The notes under the pieces were generated by a model. That model saw only the letters and a program-made list of their open reading frames with translations. It made no database searches and was not told where the DNA came from. From positions 54,518 to 118,517 of the forward strand of contig JAGPCO010000001.1 in assembly GCA_018058095.1 (NCBI GenBank): a DNA stretch of 64,000 bases. Direction: 5' to 3'. Position numbers and translations under genes: made by a program. Source of the DNA: Kofleriaceae bacterium. Lineage in GTDB: Bacteria > Myxococcota_A > Polyangia > Haliangiales > Haliangiaceae. Shown in pieces: positions 1 to 7,880 of this stretch (within the stretch, counting starts at the first letter, position 1; every line of letters starts with the position of its first letter).

Positions 1-1275
1 AAGGCCGTCATCCACGCCGCCAAGACCTTCGAGAAGGTCAGCCACGCCGGCGACCTCGGCATCAACGTGCCGGGCGCGGCCACGCTCGACATGAAGAAGC
101 TGCAGGCCTGGAAGGGCGGCGTGGTCAGCAAGCTGACCGGCGGCGTGCGCACCCTGCTCAAGGGCAACGGCGTCGACATCGTCGACGGCAGCGCCCGCCT
201 CGGCAAGCCCACCGCCGACGGCCACCAGGTCATCGTCACCACCAAGGCCGGCACCACCGAGACCCTGCTGGCCAAGAACGTCGTGCTGGCGACCGGGTCG
301 CGGCCGATGAACATCCCCGGCTTCACCGTCGACCAGCAGCGCATCCTCGACTCGACCGGCGCGCTCGCGCTCGACCACGTGCCGGCCCGCATGATCGTCA
401 TCGGCGGCGGCTACATCGGCCTCGAGCTGGGCATGGTCTACGCCAAGTTCGGCACCAAGGTCACGGTGGTCGAGGCCACCCCGCGCCTGCTCGGGTCGAT
501 GGACAAGGACTGCGTCGCCGTGGTCGAGCGCAAGCTCAAGAAGCTGGGCGTCGAGGTCCTGCTCGACACCAAGGCCAAGAGCTGGGAGGACAAGGGCGAC
601 CGCGCCGTCCTCACGGTCGAGCTCAAGGACGGCAAGGCCGCCACCATCGACGCCGACAAGATCCTGCTGTCGATCGGCCGCCGCCCCAACAGCGAGGACC
701 TCGGCCTGGCCGAGGCCGGGGTCGCCGTCGACAAGCGCGGCTACGTCATCGCCGACGACCAGCTCCGCACCAACGTGCCCGGCATCTACGCCCTGGGTGA
801 CCTCATCGGCGGCATGATGCTGGCGCACAAGGCGACCAAGGAGGGTGAGGTCGTGGCCGAGATCATCGCCGGCCACAAGGCGGCGTTCGACGTCCGCACC
901 ATCCCGGCCGTGGTCTTCACCGACCCGGAGATCGCCTCGACCGGGCTGACCGAGGACGAGGCGCGAGCCAAGGGCCACACCGACCTCAAGGTCGGCAAGT
1001 TCCCGTTCGCGGCGCTGGGCCGGGCCCTGTCGGTCAACGACACCGATGGCTTCGTCAAGGTCGTGGCCGACGGCAAGACCCAGCAGGTGCTGGGCCTGCA
1101 CATCGTCGGCAACGGCGCGTCGGACCTCATCTCCGAGGGCTCGCTGGCGATCGAGATGGGCGCGGTCATCGACGACCTGCGCCTCACCATCCACCCGCAC
1201 CCGACCCTGTCGGAGGGCGTGATGGAGGCCGCCGCCGCCGCCCTGGGCGAGGCCGTGCACATCATCAATCGCTGA
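1..1275 (+). CDS. lpdA: Dihydrolipoyl dehydrogenase (E3), 5' partial
   Basis: Flavoprotein disulfide reductase that reoxidises dihydrolipoamide of 2-oxoacid dehydrogenase complexes using NAD+. The reading frame is open from base 1, so the N-terminal FAD motif and the redox Cys pair lie just outside the window; the first codon is Lys followed by AVIHAA, which fits the residue right after the CxxxxC-P-S motif. Visible are the NAD-binding GGGYIGLELG motif, the second FAD segment (YALGDLIGG), and the C-terminal dimer-interface motif HPHPTLSE with the catalytic His-Glu pair. lipB lies about 900 bp downstream, so lipoate functions cluster here. The family call is secure; only the assignment to a particular complex is open. 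Confidence 0.96.
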   Translation, partial: KAVIHAAKTFEKVSHAGDLGINVPGAATLDMKKLQAWKGGVVSKLTGGVRTLLKGNGVDIVDGSARLGKPTADGHQVIVTTKAGTTETLLAKNVVLATGSRPMNIPGFTVDQQRILDSTGALALDHVPARMIVIGGGYIGLELGMVYAKFGTKVTVVEATPRLLGSMDKDCVAVVERKLKKLGVEVLLDTKAKSWEDKGDRAVLTVELKDGKAATIDADKILLSIGRRPNSEDLGLAEAGVAVDKRGYVIADDQLRTNVPGIYALGDLIGGMMLAHKATKEGEVVAEIIAGHKAAFDVRTIPAVVFTDPEIASTGLTEDEARAKGHTDLKVGKFPFAALGRALSVNDTDGFVKVVADGKTQQVLGLHIVGNGASDLISEGSLAIEMGAVIDDLRLTIHPHPTLSEGVMEAAAAALGEAVHIINR

Positions 1276-1294
1276 GGCGGCGCGGCCCGCCCGC

Positions 1295-1846
1295 TCAGGC
1301 CGGCCCGACCTGAGCCCAGCCGTCCTCGACGCCGAGCACCCTGACCCAGTGCTCGAGGTAGGCCAGGTCGAGCCGGCCCTGCATCACCTCGAGCACCCCA
1401 CGCACATCCCGGAGCTGCCGCTCGGACCCGCCCTGGCGCGCCCATTCCAGCTTCGACAGGATCGTGTCCTCGGCCGAAACCACGTAGACGGCGACCCCGG
1501 CGATGGTGGCGGCCACACGCCGGTCGAACTCGCTCCGGCTGAAGGGACGATCCTTGCGGACGATGAGGTCGACCTTCCAGCCGGTCGCGAAGTCGATCAG
1601 GTTGAACTGCCCACGACGGCGCAAGGCGTCGCGCGCGATCTCGGCGTCGACGTAACCCGTCCCGAGATCGACCGACGCCAACCAGGCGTCGAGCGTCGCT
1701 GGTGATGGGTCCACCACCAGGTCGAGGTCCTGGGTCGAGCGACCGTGCCCGTGATAGCTGCTGGCGAACGAGCCAGCGACCATGTGCGGGATCGCGGCGT
1801 GGTCGAGCCCGGCGATGGTGCGCCCGAGCAGGTCGCTCAGGCTCAT
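1295..1846 (-). CDS. Nucleotidyltransferase-fold protein (AbiEii/DUF6036-like)
   Basis: A 183-residue protein that resembles small stand-alone nucleotidyltransferase-fold proteins. It has the pattern GSFASSYHGHGRSTQDLDLVV near residues 23-43 (G-S followed by D-x-D), then a Lys-Val-Asp segment (WKVDLIV) that fits the third acidic position. A C-terminal helix contains SAEDTILSKLEW, common in this family. The ATG start overlaps the stop of the upstream small gene by 4 bp (ATGA), so the two are translationally coupled. Related proteins are often encoded next to a small helical partner and some belong to toxin-antitoxin or abortive-infection systems; whether this pair does is inference. Substrate unknown. 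Confidence 0.75.
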   Translation of the reverse strand: MSLSDLLGRTIAGLDHAAIPHMVAGSFASSYHGHGRSTQDLDLVVDPSPATLDAWLASVDLGTGYVDAEIARDALRRRGQFNLIDFATGWKVDLIVRKDRPFSRSEFDRRVAATIAGVAVYVVSAEDTILSKLEWARQGGSERQLRDVRGVLEVMQGRLDLAYLEHWVRVLGVEDGWAQVGPA

Positions 1847-2103
1847 GGAGCCAGGCGCGGCGCCCGCGGCCAGGCGCGGGTGAACAGGTCGTCGCCATGG
1901 CGCAGGCGCAGCTCGGCCCAGCGGACCTGATCGGGGCTGTAGTCCGGGTGGCGGGCCGCGATCCCGGCCCGGGTCACGGCGAAGACCTCCTCCGACAGCG
2001 CCGCCGCGGCCTCGGCCCGGGCCGCCGGAGAGCGAGCGCGCTGGTGGGCCAGCCAGGCGGCGTGGGCGGCCGCCGAGGTGTCGTGCGCGCGCATCGACCG
2101 CAT
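1843..2103 (-). CDS. Small helical partner of the nucleotidyltransferase
   Basis: About 86 residues, Ala/Arg-rich and predicted mostly helical, with the conserved-looking C-terminal stretch RHPDYSPDQVRWAELRLRHG followed by DDLF. Small proteins with an H-P-x-x-S/T motif of this sort are frequently found directly upstream of nucleotidyltransferase-fold genes. The stop codon overlaps the start of the downstream gene by 4 bp, so the pair is likely one transcript. Two ATG codons (2103 and 2094 on the minus strand) are possible starts; no strong ribosome-binding site separates them. Function not recognised; an antitoxin or scaffold role is only a suggestion from the arrangement. Confidence 0.6.
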   Translation of the reverse strand: MRSMRAHDTSAAAHAAWLAHQRARSPAARAEAAAALSEEVFAVTRAGIAARHPDYSPDQVRWAELRLRHGDDLFTRAWPRAPRLAP

Positions 2104-2174
2104 TGTAGCAGCAGCGCCGGCGGGCGCGGCCGGGTCGCGTGGCATCGGCGGCGCGACCCGGGTACGCTGAGCCG

Positions 2175-2864
2175 GTGATCCCCTGGCTGGTCGAGGACCT
2201 CGGCATCCGCGGCTACCGCGAGGTGTGGGACCGCCAGCTGGCCGAGGTCGAGCGGCGCAAGGCGGTCCCGGGCGCCGACGCCTCCACCGAGGCCGAGGTC
2301 CCGCCCGACCTGCTGCTGCTGGTCGAGCACCCGCACGTCATCACCCTCGGCCGGCGCCAGGCCGCCGCCGCCAACGTGGTCGCCGCCGGTGAGGTCGAGG
2401 TGGTGGAGATCGAGCGCGGCGGCGACGTCACCTACCACGGCCCGGGTCAGCTCGTGGCCTACCCCATCGTCGCGCTGCGCCCGGACGAGCGCGACCTGCA
2501 CGTGTTCCTGCGCCGCCTCGAGCAGGCGGTCATCGAGACGGTGGCGGCGTTTGGCCTCGACGCCGGGCGCGAGGCGGGCAAGACCGGGGTGTGGCTCGAC
2601 GGCGCGGGCGGCGCGCGGCGCAAGTTGTGCTCGATGGGGATCGCCTGCCGGCGCTGGGTCACGTTCCACGGCCTGGCGCTCAACGTCTGCACCGATCTGT
2701 CGTACTTCCATCGCATCAACCCGTGCGGCTTCGAGTCGTCGGTCATGACCTCGATGGCGGCCGAACTCGGCGTCGGCGTCGACCTGGCCGAGGTCAAGCG
2801 GGTCCTGGCGGCGGCGCTGGGTGCCCAGCTCGGGCGCAGCACCGAGGCAGGAGCCGTGGCGTGA
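2175..2864 (+). CDS. lipB: Lipoyl(octanoyl) transferase
   Basis: Transfers octanoyl groups from octanoyl-ACP to lipoyl domains of E2 and GcvH proteins, the first step of lipoate assembly. The 229-residue protein has the family signature RGGDVTYHGPGQ (residues 81-92), the Lys of the RKLCSMG segment (K150) and the catalytic Cys in INPCG (C184). The GTG at 2175 is preferred because it places the IPWLVEDLG sequence at the N-terminus; an in-frame start at 2139 would only add 12 unlikely residues. The stop overlaps the next gene's GTG start by 4 bp, so it heads a small operon. It lies near the dihydrolipoyl dehydrogenase gene on the same strand. Confidence 0.95.
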   Translation: MIPWLVEDLGIRGYREVWDRQLAEVERRKAVPGADASTEAEVPPDLLLLVEHPHVITLGRRQAAAANVVAAGEVEVVEIERGGDVTYHGPGQLVAYPIVALRPDERDLHVFLRRLEQAVIETVAAFGLDAGREAGKTGVWLDGAGGARRKLCSMGIACRRWVTFHGLALNVCTDLSYFHRINPCGFESSVMTSMAAELGVGVDLAEVKRVLAAALGAQLGRSTEAGAVA

Positions 2865-3754
2865 GCGTCGACCTGCGCCCGCTCACCACGGCCGACCTGG
2901 CGGCCAGCAAGATCGTGCTGGCGGCGGCGTGCGAGTTCGACCGCGCCGACGTGGTCGCCGAGGAGAAGCTGCTCGGGCCCGCCCCGGCCGGCCCGACCCA
3001 GGCCTGGGCGGCGTGGCGGGACGGCGCCCTGGTCGGGGTGGCCAGCGCGTGCGCCGACCGGCTGCGTCTGCTCGCGGTCACTCCGGCGGCGCGCTGGCGC
3101 GGGGTCGGCTCGGCGCTGCTGGGCGCGGTCGAGGCGGCGGCGCGAGCGCGCGGGCCGGTCCGGCTGCGTACGCTCGACCAGGCCGGCAACTACCTCGCGC
3201 CAGGGATCGACGCCCGCAACACCAGCGCGTTGTCCTGGCTGGGCCGGCGTGGCTACACCAGCCTGACCCAGCGCAACACCAACTTGCTGATCGACGTCCG
3301 CACCAACCCGCGGGTGTCGCCTGCCCGCGCCGCCGAGCTGGCGGCCGAGGCGGCCCGGCGCGGCTACCTGGTTCGTCGGGCCGACCGGACCGAGCGCCCG
3401 CTGCTGGCCGCCATCGGCCGCGAGTTCGGCGGGGCCTGGCCGTGGGAGATCGAGCGTGCGCTCGGGTGTGAGCCGGCCGCGGTTCACGTCGCGATCGACC
3501 CGGGTGGGGACTACGCCGCGTTCGCGGCCCACGACGGCAACAACCGCGGGCTGGGCTGGTTCGGCCCGGCCGGGACGTGGCCGGCCCACCGCGGCCGCGG
3601 CCTGGGCGAGGCGGTGCTGATGGCCTGCCTGGTCGACGTCGCCGCGCACCACGCCACCTGCGAGGTGGCGTGGATCGGTCCGCGCCCGTTCTACGCCAAG
3701 GCCGCCGGCATCGCCGACGAGCGTTCGTTCGTGGTCATGAGCAAGCTGCTGTAG
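2861..3754 (+). CDS. Tandem GNAT N-acetyltransferase
   Basis: A 297-residue protein with two GNAT folds. The N-terminal half carries the acetyl-CoA loop RWRGVGSALL and the C-terminal half carries HRGRGLGEAVL, both matching the R/Q-x-x-G-x-G/A pattern. The double arrangement resembles mycothiol synthase-type enzymes, but nothing here fixes the substrate. The GTG start overlaps the lipB stop (GTGA), and the next gene, a sugar nucleotidyltransferase, follows after 20 bp with a good Shine-Dalgarno. This suggests co-transcription and possibly acetylation of an amino sugar or amine, which is inference only. Confidence 0.85.
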   Translation: MSVDLRPLTTADLAASKIVLAAACEFDRADVVAEEKLLGPAPAGPTQAWAAWRDGALVGVASACADRLRLLAVTPAARWRGVGSALLGAVEAAARARGPVRLRTLDQAGNYLAPGIDARNTSALSWLGRRGYTSLTQRNTNLLIDVRTNPRVSPARAAELAAEAARRGYLVRRADRTERPLLAAIGREFGGAWPWEIERALGCEPAAVHVAIDPGGDYAAFAAHDGNNRGLGWFGPAGTWPAHRGRGLGEAVLMACLVDVAAHHATCEVAWIGPRPFYAKAAGIADERSFVVMSKLL

Positions 3755-3774
3755 GACGCAGGCAAGGAGCATCG

Positions 3775-4740
3775 ATGCGCGCCATGTTGTTGTGTGCGGG
3801 CCTGGGGACTCGCCTGGGCAAGCTGTCGGACGAGCGCCCCAAGCCGATGCTGCCGGTGTGTGACCACCCGATCCTGGCCTATGGCATCAGCAACCTGGTC
3901 GGCCACGGCGTGCGTGACCTGGTCATCAACACCCACCACCGCGGCGACGTCATCGAGCGCGCGCTCGGCGACGGCCGCCACCTCGGCGCCCGCATCCGGT
4001 ACGTCCACGAGCCGGTCATCCTCGGCACCGGTGGTGGGCTCAAGCACGCGCTGGCCCTGCTCGACCCCGACGGCACCGACGCCCCGGTGCTGTCGCTCAA
4101 CGGCAAGCTCATCTTCGACCTCGACGTCGGGGCGCTGCTCGACACCCATCGCGCCGCCGGCGACGTGCTGGGAACGATGGTGGTGCGCCGCGTCGACGAC
4201 GCGGTGGCGTGGGGGGCGGTCGACGTTCGCGACGACGCCGGCGGCGCGCACGTGGTCGACATCCTGGGCCAGGGCGTCCACATGTTCTGCGGGGTCCACG
4301 TGACCCGCCCCAGCGTGCTGCGCCGGCTGCCCGATGGCGAGGCATGTATGGTCCGCCAGGGCTACCTGCCGTGGTTGCGCACGGGCGGCCGCGTCGCCGC
4401 CTACCAGCACGAGGGCGGGTACTTCGCCGAGCACTCCACCGTCGAGCGTTACCTCGAGTCGGACCAGGCCCTGCTCGGCGGCGTGTGCCTGCGCCACCCG
4501 CCCGGTCGCCTGACCGGCATCGACCCGACTGCGCGGGTGCACCCGGATGCCGTGGTGCAGCACCCGGTCCGCATCGGCCCGGGCGCCCGCATCGGCGCCG
4601 GCGCGGTGATCGGGCCGTCGACCACGGTCGGGGCCGGCGCCGAGGTCGCGGCCGGGGTGACCCTGACCCGCTGCGTGGTGTGGCCGGGGGCCCAGGTGAC
4701 CCGCTCCGGCAGCGACGAGGTGTTCACAGTCGCCGGTTGA
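3775..4740 (+). CDS. NDP-sugar pyrophosphorylase-like protein with altered metal site
   Basis: A 321-residue protein with an N-terminal nucleotidyltransferase domain (GLGTRLGKLSDERPKPMLP at residues 9-27) and a C-terminal left-handed beta-helix made of hexapeptide repeats (from about residue 250, e.g. IGPGARIGAGAVIGPS). This is the layout of mannose-1-phosphate guanylyltransferase and glucose-1-phosphate nucleotidyltransferases. The usual Asp of the NGD metal-binding motif is replaced by Lys (NGK, residues 109-111), so catalysis may be altered or lost. A ribosome-binding site (AAGGAG) sits 7 bp before the ATG. It is last in the lipB-GNAT operon. It could be an active enzyme with a shifted metal ligand or a regulatory pseudo-enzyme. 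Confidence 0.85.
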   Translation: MRAMLLCAGLGTRLGKLSDERPKPMLPVCDHPILAYGISNLVGHGVRDLVINTHHRGDVIERALGDGRHLGARIRYVHEPVILGTGGGLKHALALLDPDGTDAPVLSLNGKLIFDLDVGALLDTHRAAGDVLGTMVVRRVDDAVAWGAVDVRDDAGGAHVVDILGQGVHMFCGVHVTRPSVLRRLPDGEACMVRQGYLPWLRTGGRVAAYQHEGGYFAEHSTVERYLESDQALLGGVCLRHPPGRLTGIDPTARVHPDAVVQHPVRIGPGARIGAGAVIGPSTTVGAGAEVAAGVTLTRCVVWPGAQVTRSGSDEVFTVAG

Positions 4741-4762
4741 GCCTGGCGCCGCGCCGACCTGC

Positions 4763-5152
4763 CTACGGCGACGGGCAGCCGCGGCTGGGGAGGCGACCGG
4801 CCTCTTCCAGGCAGCGGTTGACGATCTTGCGGAACTGCTGCTGCGCCATCTGCACCTCCTGCGCGCCGGTCCCCTCGGCCAGCGACGCCTGCAGGCTGAG
4901 GGTCATGGCCTCCGGCAGCGCCTTGTCGAGGCGGCACGACTCGGCCAGCGCCGCATCGTCGGGCCGGGTCGTGGCGCACGCGCACAGCGCCTCGACGTAG
5001 GCCTTGCACGAGGTGGCGCCCCGGGCGCGCTCGGCCTCGCCGATGGGCGGCGGCGGCGCGGCCCCGGTGCCGGTCTTGTCAGCGCCCTTCTTGCAGCCGG
5101 CGAGCGCCGCCAGCACCAGCACCAGCACCAGCACCGCGAGCCCGGGCCGCAC
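4763..5152 (-). CDS. Small Cys-containing lipoprotein
   Basis: A 129-residue predicted lipoprotein: a short signal with a striking Val-Leu repeat (VLVLVLVLAALAGC) ending in a lipobox Cys, then a short Lys/Thr/Pro linker and a helical domain. Several Cys residues in that domain (in SCKAY, CACA, SCRLD, NRCLEE, RGCPS) suggest two or three disulfides. The GTG start shares one base with the TAG stop of the PP2C gene, so it is translationally coupled to the phosphatase. The Val-Leu repeat reflects a CAGCAC-type simple repeat in the DNA. Function not recognised; an envelope location is inferred from the lipobox. Confidence 0.75.
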   Translation of the reverse strand: MRPGLAVLVLVLVLAALAGCKKGADKTGTGAAPPPPIGEAERARGATSCKAYVEALCACATTRPDDAALAESCRLDKALPEAMTLSLQASLAEGTGAQEVQMAQQQFRKIVNRCLEEAGRLPSRGCPSP

Positions 5153-5943
5153 TAGCTCGCCTCGATCCGGGCCATCACCGCGGAGATGTTGTCGTGCCCA
5201 CCCTCTTCGTTGGCGGCGTCGATCAGCTTCTCGACCGCGCGGTCGAGGTCGCGCTCGGACTCGATGATGTGCGAGACCTGGGCGTCGGTCAGCATGCCGG
5301 TCAGGCCATCCGAGCACAGCAAGTAGACGTCCCCGACCCGCGGCACCTCGGTCAGGATGTCGACCTGCACGCTCTCCTTCATGCCGAGCGCGCGGACGAT
5401 CACGTTCTTCTGCGGCCACGACTCGGCCTCCTCGGCCGTGACCCGCTTCATCTTGATGTAGTCGTTGAGCAGCGAGTGGTCCTCGGTGACCTGGGTCAGC
5501 TCGTGGTTGCGCATGCGGTAGCAGCGGCTGTCGCCGACGTGGCCGATGATGACCATGTCGTCGAGGAAGTACATCGCCACGCAGGTGGTGCCCATGCCCT
5601 TGAGGCGCGGCTCGCGCTGGGACCGTTCCCAGATCTCGAGGTTGGCCAGCATCACCGCGGTGATCATCCGGTTGACGTGGGTCCGGTGGTCGCGGTCGAC
5701 CTTGTATGGCCAGGTCAGGACCTGCTGGTTGTTGGTGTCGCGGAAGTGCTCGACCACCAGGTCGACGGCGAGGCGACTGGCGACGTCACCCGACGAGTGG
5801 CCACCCATCCCGTCGGCGACGATGGCCAGCCGCATCTCGGTCGGCAGGAAGATCGAGTCCTCGTTGTGCTGGCGCTTGCGGCCGATGTTGGTCGCGCCGG
5901 CGAACCGGATGCGCATGCCGTCGAGCGGGAACGAGTTGCTCAC
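5152..5943 (-). CDS. PP2C-type Ser/Thr protein phosphatase
   Basis: A 263-residue, metal-dependent Ser/Thr phosphatase of the bacterial Stp type. PP2C motifs are in order: RKRQHNEDS (metal-binding Asp), VADGMGGHSSG, GTTCVAMY, GHVGDSRCYR, TEDHSLLND, LLCSDGLTGML and GGHDNISAV at the C-terminus. The protein is soluble, with no membrane segment. It probably opposes kinases such as those encoded at 8893-11994 and 20295-21992. The GTG at 5943 is preferred because GAGGG lies just upstream; the internal ATG at 5916 (MRIRFAG) is the other candidate. It is co-transcribed with the small lipoprotein gene downstream. Confidence 0.93.
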   Translation of the reverse strand: MSNSFPLDGMRIRFAGATNIGRKRQHNEDSIFLPTEMRLAIVADGMGGHSSGDVASRLAVDLVVEHFRDTNNQQVLTWPYKVDRDHRTHVNRMITAVMLANLEIWERSQREPRLKGMGTTCVAMYFLDDMVIIGHVGDSRCYRMRNHELTQVTEDHSLLNDYIKMKRVTAEEAESWPQKNVIVRALGMKESVQVDILTEVPRVGDVYLLCSDGLTGMLTDAQVSHIIESERDLDRAVEKLIDAANEEGGHDNISAVMARIEAS

Positions 5944-6059
5944 CGAGGCCCTCGCGGCAGATGATAGCCCAGCGCCCTCGGCAATGACAGCGCCCAGCCG
6001 ACGCGCCTGCGTCGCCCCCGCCGATTGACAGCACCGGCAAGGCTTGCTGTGCTCGTGGC

Positions 6060-6233
6060 GTGGTCCTCGTCCGCGGCGTCGCAACGTGGTGGGGGTACGC
6101 TCGCGGGGACCGCCTCATCGTCACCACCGTGGTGGTGATCTTCGCCCTGGCCGCCGTCGGGTTCATCACCCGCCGTGTGCTCGAGCGGCGCCGGCGCCGG
6201 GCCGAGGGCAGGGATCGGCCATGGCGGTCCTGA
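6060..6233 (+). CDS. Small single-pass membrane protein
   Basis: A 57-residue reading frame starting with GTG at 6060. It encodes a short N-terminal segment with two Trp residues, one hydrophobic helix (VTTVVVIFALAAVGFI, about residues 21-36), and a very basic tail (RRVLERRRRRAEG). The charge pattern fits an inner-membrane protein with a cytoplasmic C-terminus. It ends 13 bp inside the following DUF4388/J-domain gene, an overlap typical of coupled genes. No strong ribosome-binding site is visible and no family is recognised. The clean hydrophobic profile and overlap support it; the short length keeps confidence moderate. Confidence 0.4.
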   Translation: MVLVRGVATWWGYARGDRLIVTTVVVIFALAAVGFITRRVLERRRRRAEGRDRPWRS

Positions 6234-7795
6234 CCCGAGGCAACCTGGGCGACCGGCCGTGGGGCCAGACCCTGTTCGTGGTCGCCAGCCGGGGCCTGAC
6301 CGGCGAGGTCGTGGTGGTCGCCGACGGCCGGCGCTACGTCATCGCCTTCGCCGAGGGGGCGGTGGTGGCCGCCAGCTCGCCCATCGCCAGCGACTCCGCG
6401 GTCCGGCTGGCCAGCACCGCCGGCCTGGTCGCGCCGAGCCAGCTCGGCGAGCTCGGCCGCCGCCTGGCCCAGCCGGTGGCCGACGAGATCGCGGTCATCG
6501 CCGAGGTCGCCGCCCTGCCGGCCGAGCTGGCCCTGCGGCTGCGGCGACGGGTGACCGCCCACAAGGCCATCCGAACCTTCCAGCTCGGCCACGGCGAGCT
6601 GACGATCTCCGACGAGGTCACCCTGCCGTGGGATCCGGCCGGCGCGATCGACGTGCGCGCCATCCTGCTCCTGGGCGCCCGCACCCACATGACCGAGGGT
6701 GCGCTGGCCAGCGCGGTGCGCGAGTTCGGGCCCTCGGTGCGGCTGCGGGCCGGCATCGATCACGACCTGCCGCAGTACGGCTTCATCGACGACGACCAGG
6801 CCCTGCTGGCGGCCCTGTCGAGCCGGGTCGCCATCCCGCCTCCAGCCGGGCTGCACCCCGATCCTCGCGCCGCCTACGCCGTGCTCTACGCGCTGGCCAC
6901 GACCGGCGCGCTCGAGGCGGCGCCCGGCGACGTGGTGGCCGCGCCGGCCGCGCGCGCCAGCCGTCCCGGCACCGGGGGCACGGTGGCCCCACCCGTCGCG
7001 AGCGCCGCCGGCACGGCGGCCCGGGTCGCCACCCCGCGTCGGCGCCGGGCCGGCGACTCGGCCGACGCCGCCCGTGATGCTGGCGTGGTGCGGGCCCTCG
7101 TCGACGAGCGGCTGGCCCTGCTCCGGCGCGGGGTCGACCACTTCGAGCTCCTCGGGGTGGCGCCCGGGGCGAGCGACGCCGACCTCCGCGCCGCGTACTT
7201 CCGCGTCGCTCGCAAGCTGCACCCCGACCGGCTGAGCGCGATCGGCTTCGTCGACGACGATCGCGCGGCGCACCAGCTGTTCGCGCGCCTCAACGAGGCG
7301 TTCGCCACGCTGACGGTGCCGAGCCGGCGCCTCCAGTACGAGCAGACCCTGGCCGCCGGCGGCGAGGTGGCGCAGCGGGCCAAGCAGGTCGAGGCCGAGG
7401 AGCTGACCCGGCGGATCCTGGCCGCCGAGGAGCACTACCAGCGGGCCCTGGCGGCGCTGCGGGGCGACCAGCCGAGCGCCGCCCTGAGCGAGCTGGCGAC
7501 CGCCCTCGAGCTCAACTCGGAGCCGGAGTACGCGGTGGTCATGGCCTGGGCCCAGTACCTGGTCGCGCCCGATCGCGCCGCCGCCGCCCGCGGCGCCCGG
7601 GCCGTGCTCGAGGAGGCCATCGCCAGCCTGCCCAGGCTGGCCAGCGCTCACTTCTACCTCGGGCGCATCGCCCGCCTGTCGGGTAACGACGCCGAGGCGC
7701 TGCAGCGCCTGCGCACCGCGGCGGCCCTGTCCCCGCACGATTCCGAGATCGCGACCGAGCTCCGCGCCGCCGAGGCGCGCCAGCCCAAGCGCTGA
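6221..7795 (+). CDS. DUF4388 / J-domain / TPR protein
   Basis: A 524-residue cytoplasmic protein. Residues 1 to about 110 look like a DUF4388 (PATAN-like) domain (LFVVASRGLTGEVVVV...FAEGAVVAASSP), a module typical of myxobacterial signalling proteins. A linker rich in Ala, Pro and Gly follows, then a J-domain at about residues 305-375 with the HPD tripeptide (RKLHPDRL), which stimulates DnaK-type chaperones. The C-terminus (about 400-520) has helical repeats like TPRs (ALSELATALELN, SAHFYLGRIARLSGN). It probably recruits an Hsp70 to a specific client or signalling complex. ATG at 6221 overlaps the small membrane protein gene. Confidence 0.85.
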   Translation: MAVLTRGNLGDRPWGQTLFVVASRGLTGEVVVVADGRRYVIAFAEGAVVAASSPIASDSAVRLASTAGLVAPSQLGELGRRLAQPVADEIAVIAEVAALPAELALRLRRRVTAHKAIRTFQLGHGELTISDEVTLPWDPAGAIDVRAILLLGARTHMTEGALASAVREFGPSVRLRAGIDHDLPQYGFIDDDQALLAALSSRVAIPPPAGLHPDPRAAYAVLYALATTGALEAAPGDVVAAPAARASRPGTGGTVAPPVASAAGTAARVATPRRRRAGDSADAARDAGVVRALVDERLALLRRGVDHFELLGVAPGASDADLRAAYFRVARKLHPDRLSAIGFVDDDRAAHQLFARLNEAFATLTVPSRRLQYEQTLAAGGEVAQRAKQVEAEELTRRILAAEEHYQRALAALRGDQPSAALSELATALELNSEPEYAVVMAWAQYLVAPDRAAAARGARAVLEEAIASLPRLASAHFYLGRIARLSGNDAEALQRLRTAAALSPHDSEIATELRAAEARQPKR

Positions 7796-7818
7796 CCACG
7801 GCGCGACGCGGAGATCGG

Positions 7819-7880
7819 CCAGCAGGCCAGCCTGCGAGATCGAAGAGGACCAGCAGGCTGCTCCTTCAGCGGCCTGCTAG
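7819..7880. repeat. Dispersed hairpin repeat, partial copy
   Basis: Contains the palindrome AGCAGGCTGCT-CC-TTCAGCGGCCTGCT, preceded by a CCTGCGAGATC block. Both parts match the copy at 44200-44313 in the same orientation. The terminal CCTGCTAG provides the TAG stop codon of the minus-strand gene at 7877-8866. It lies between two converging genes, so a bidirectional terminator role is plausible. Confidence 0.7.

Noticed and set aside
2459-3772. A long minus-strand frame across lipB and the GNAT gene
   Set aside because: It is the reverse-strand shadow of two well-supported genes. It has no family features.
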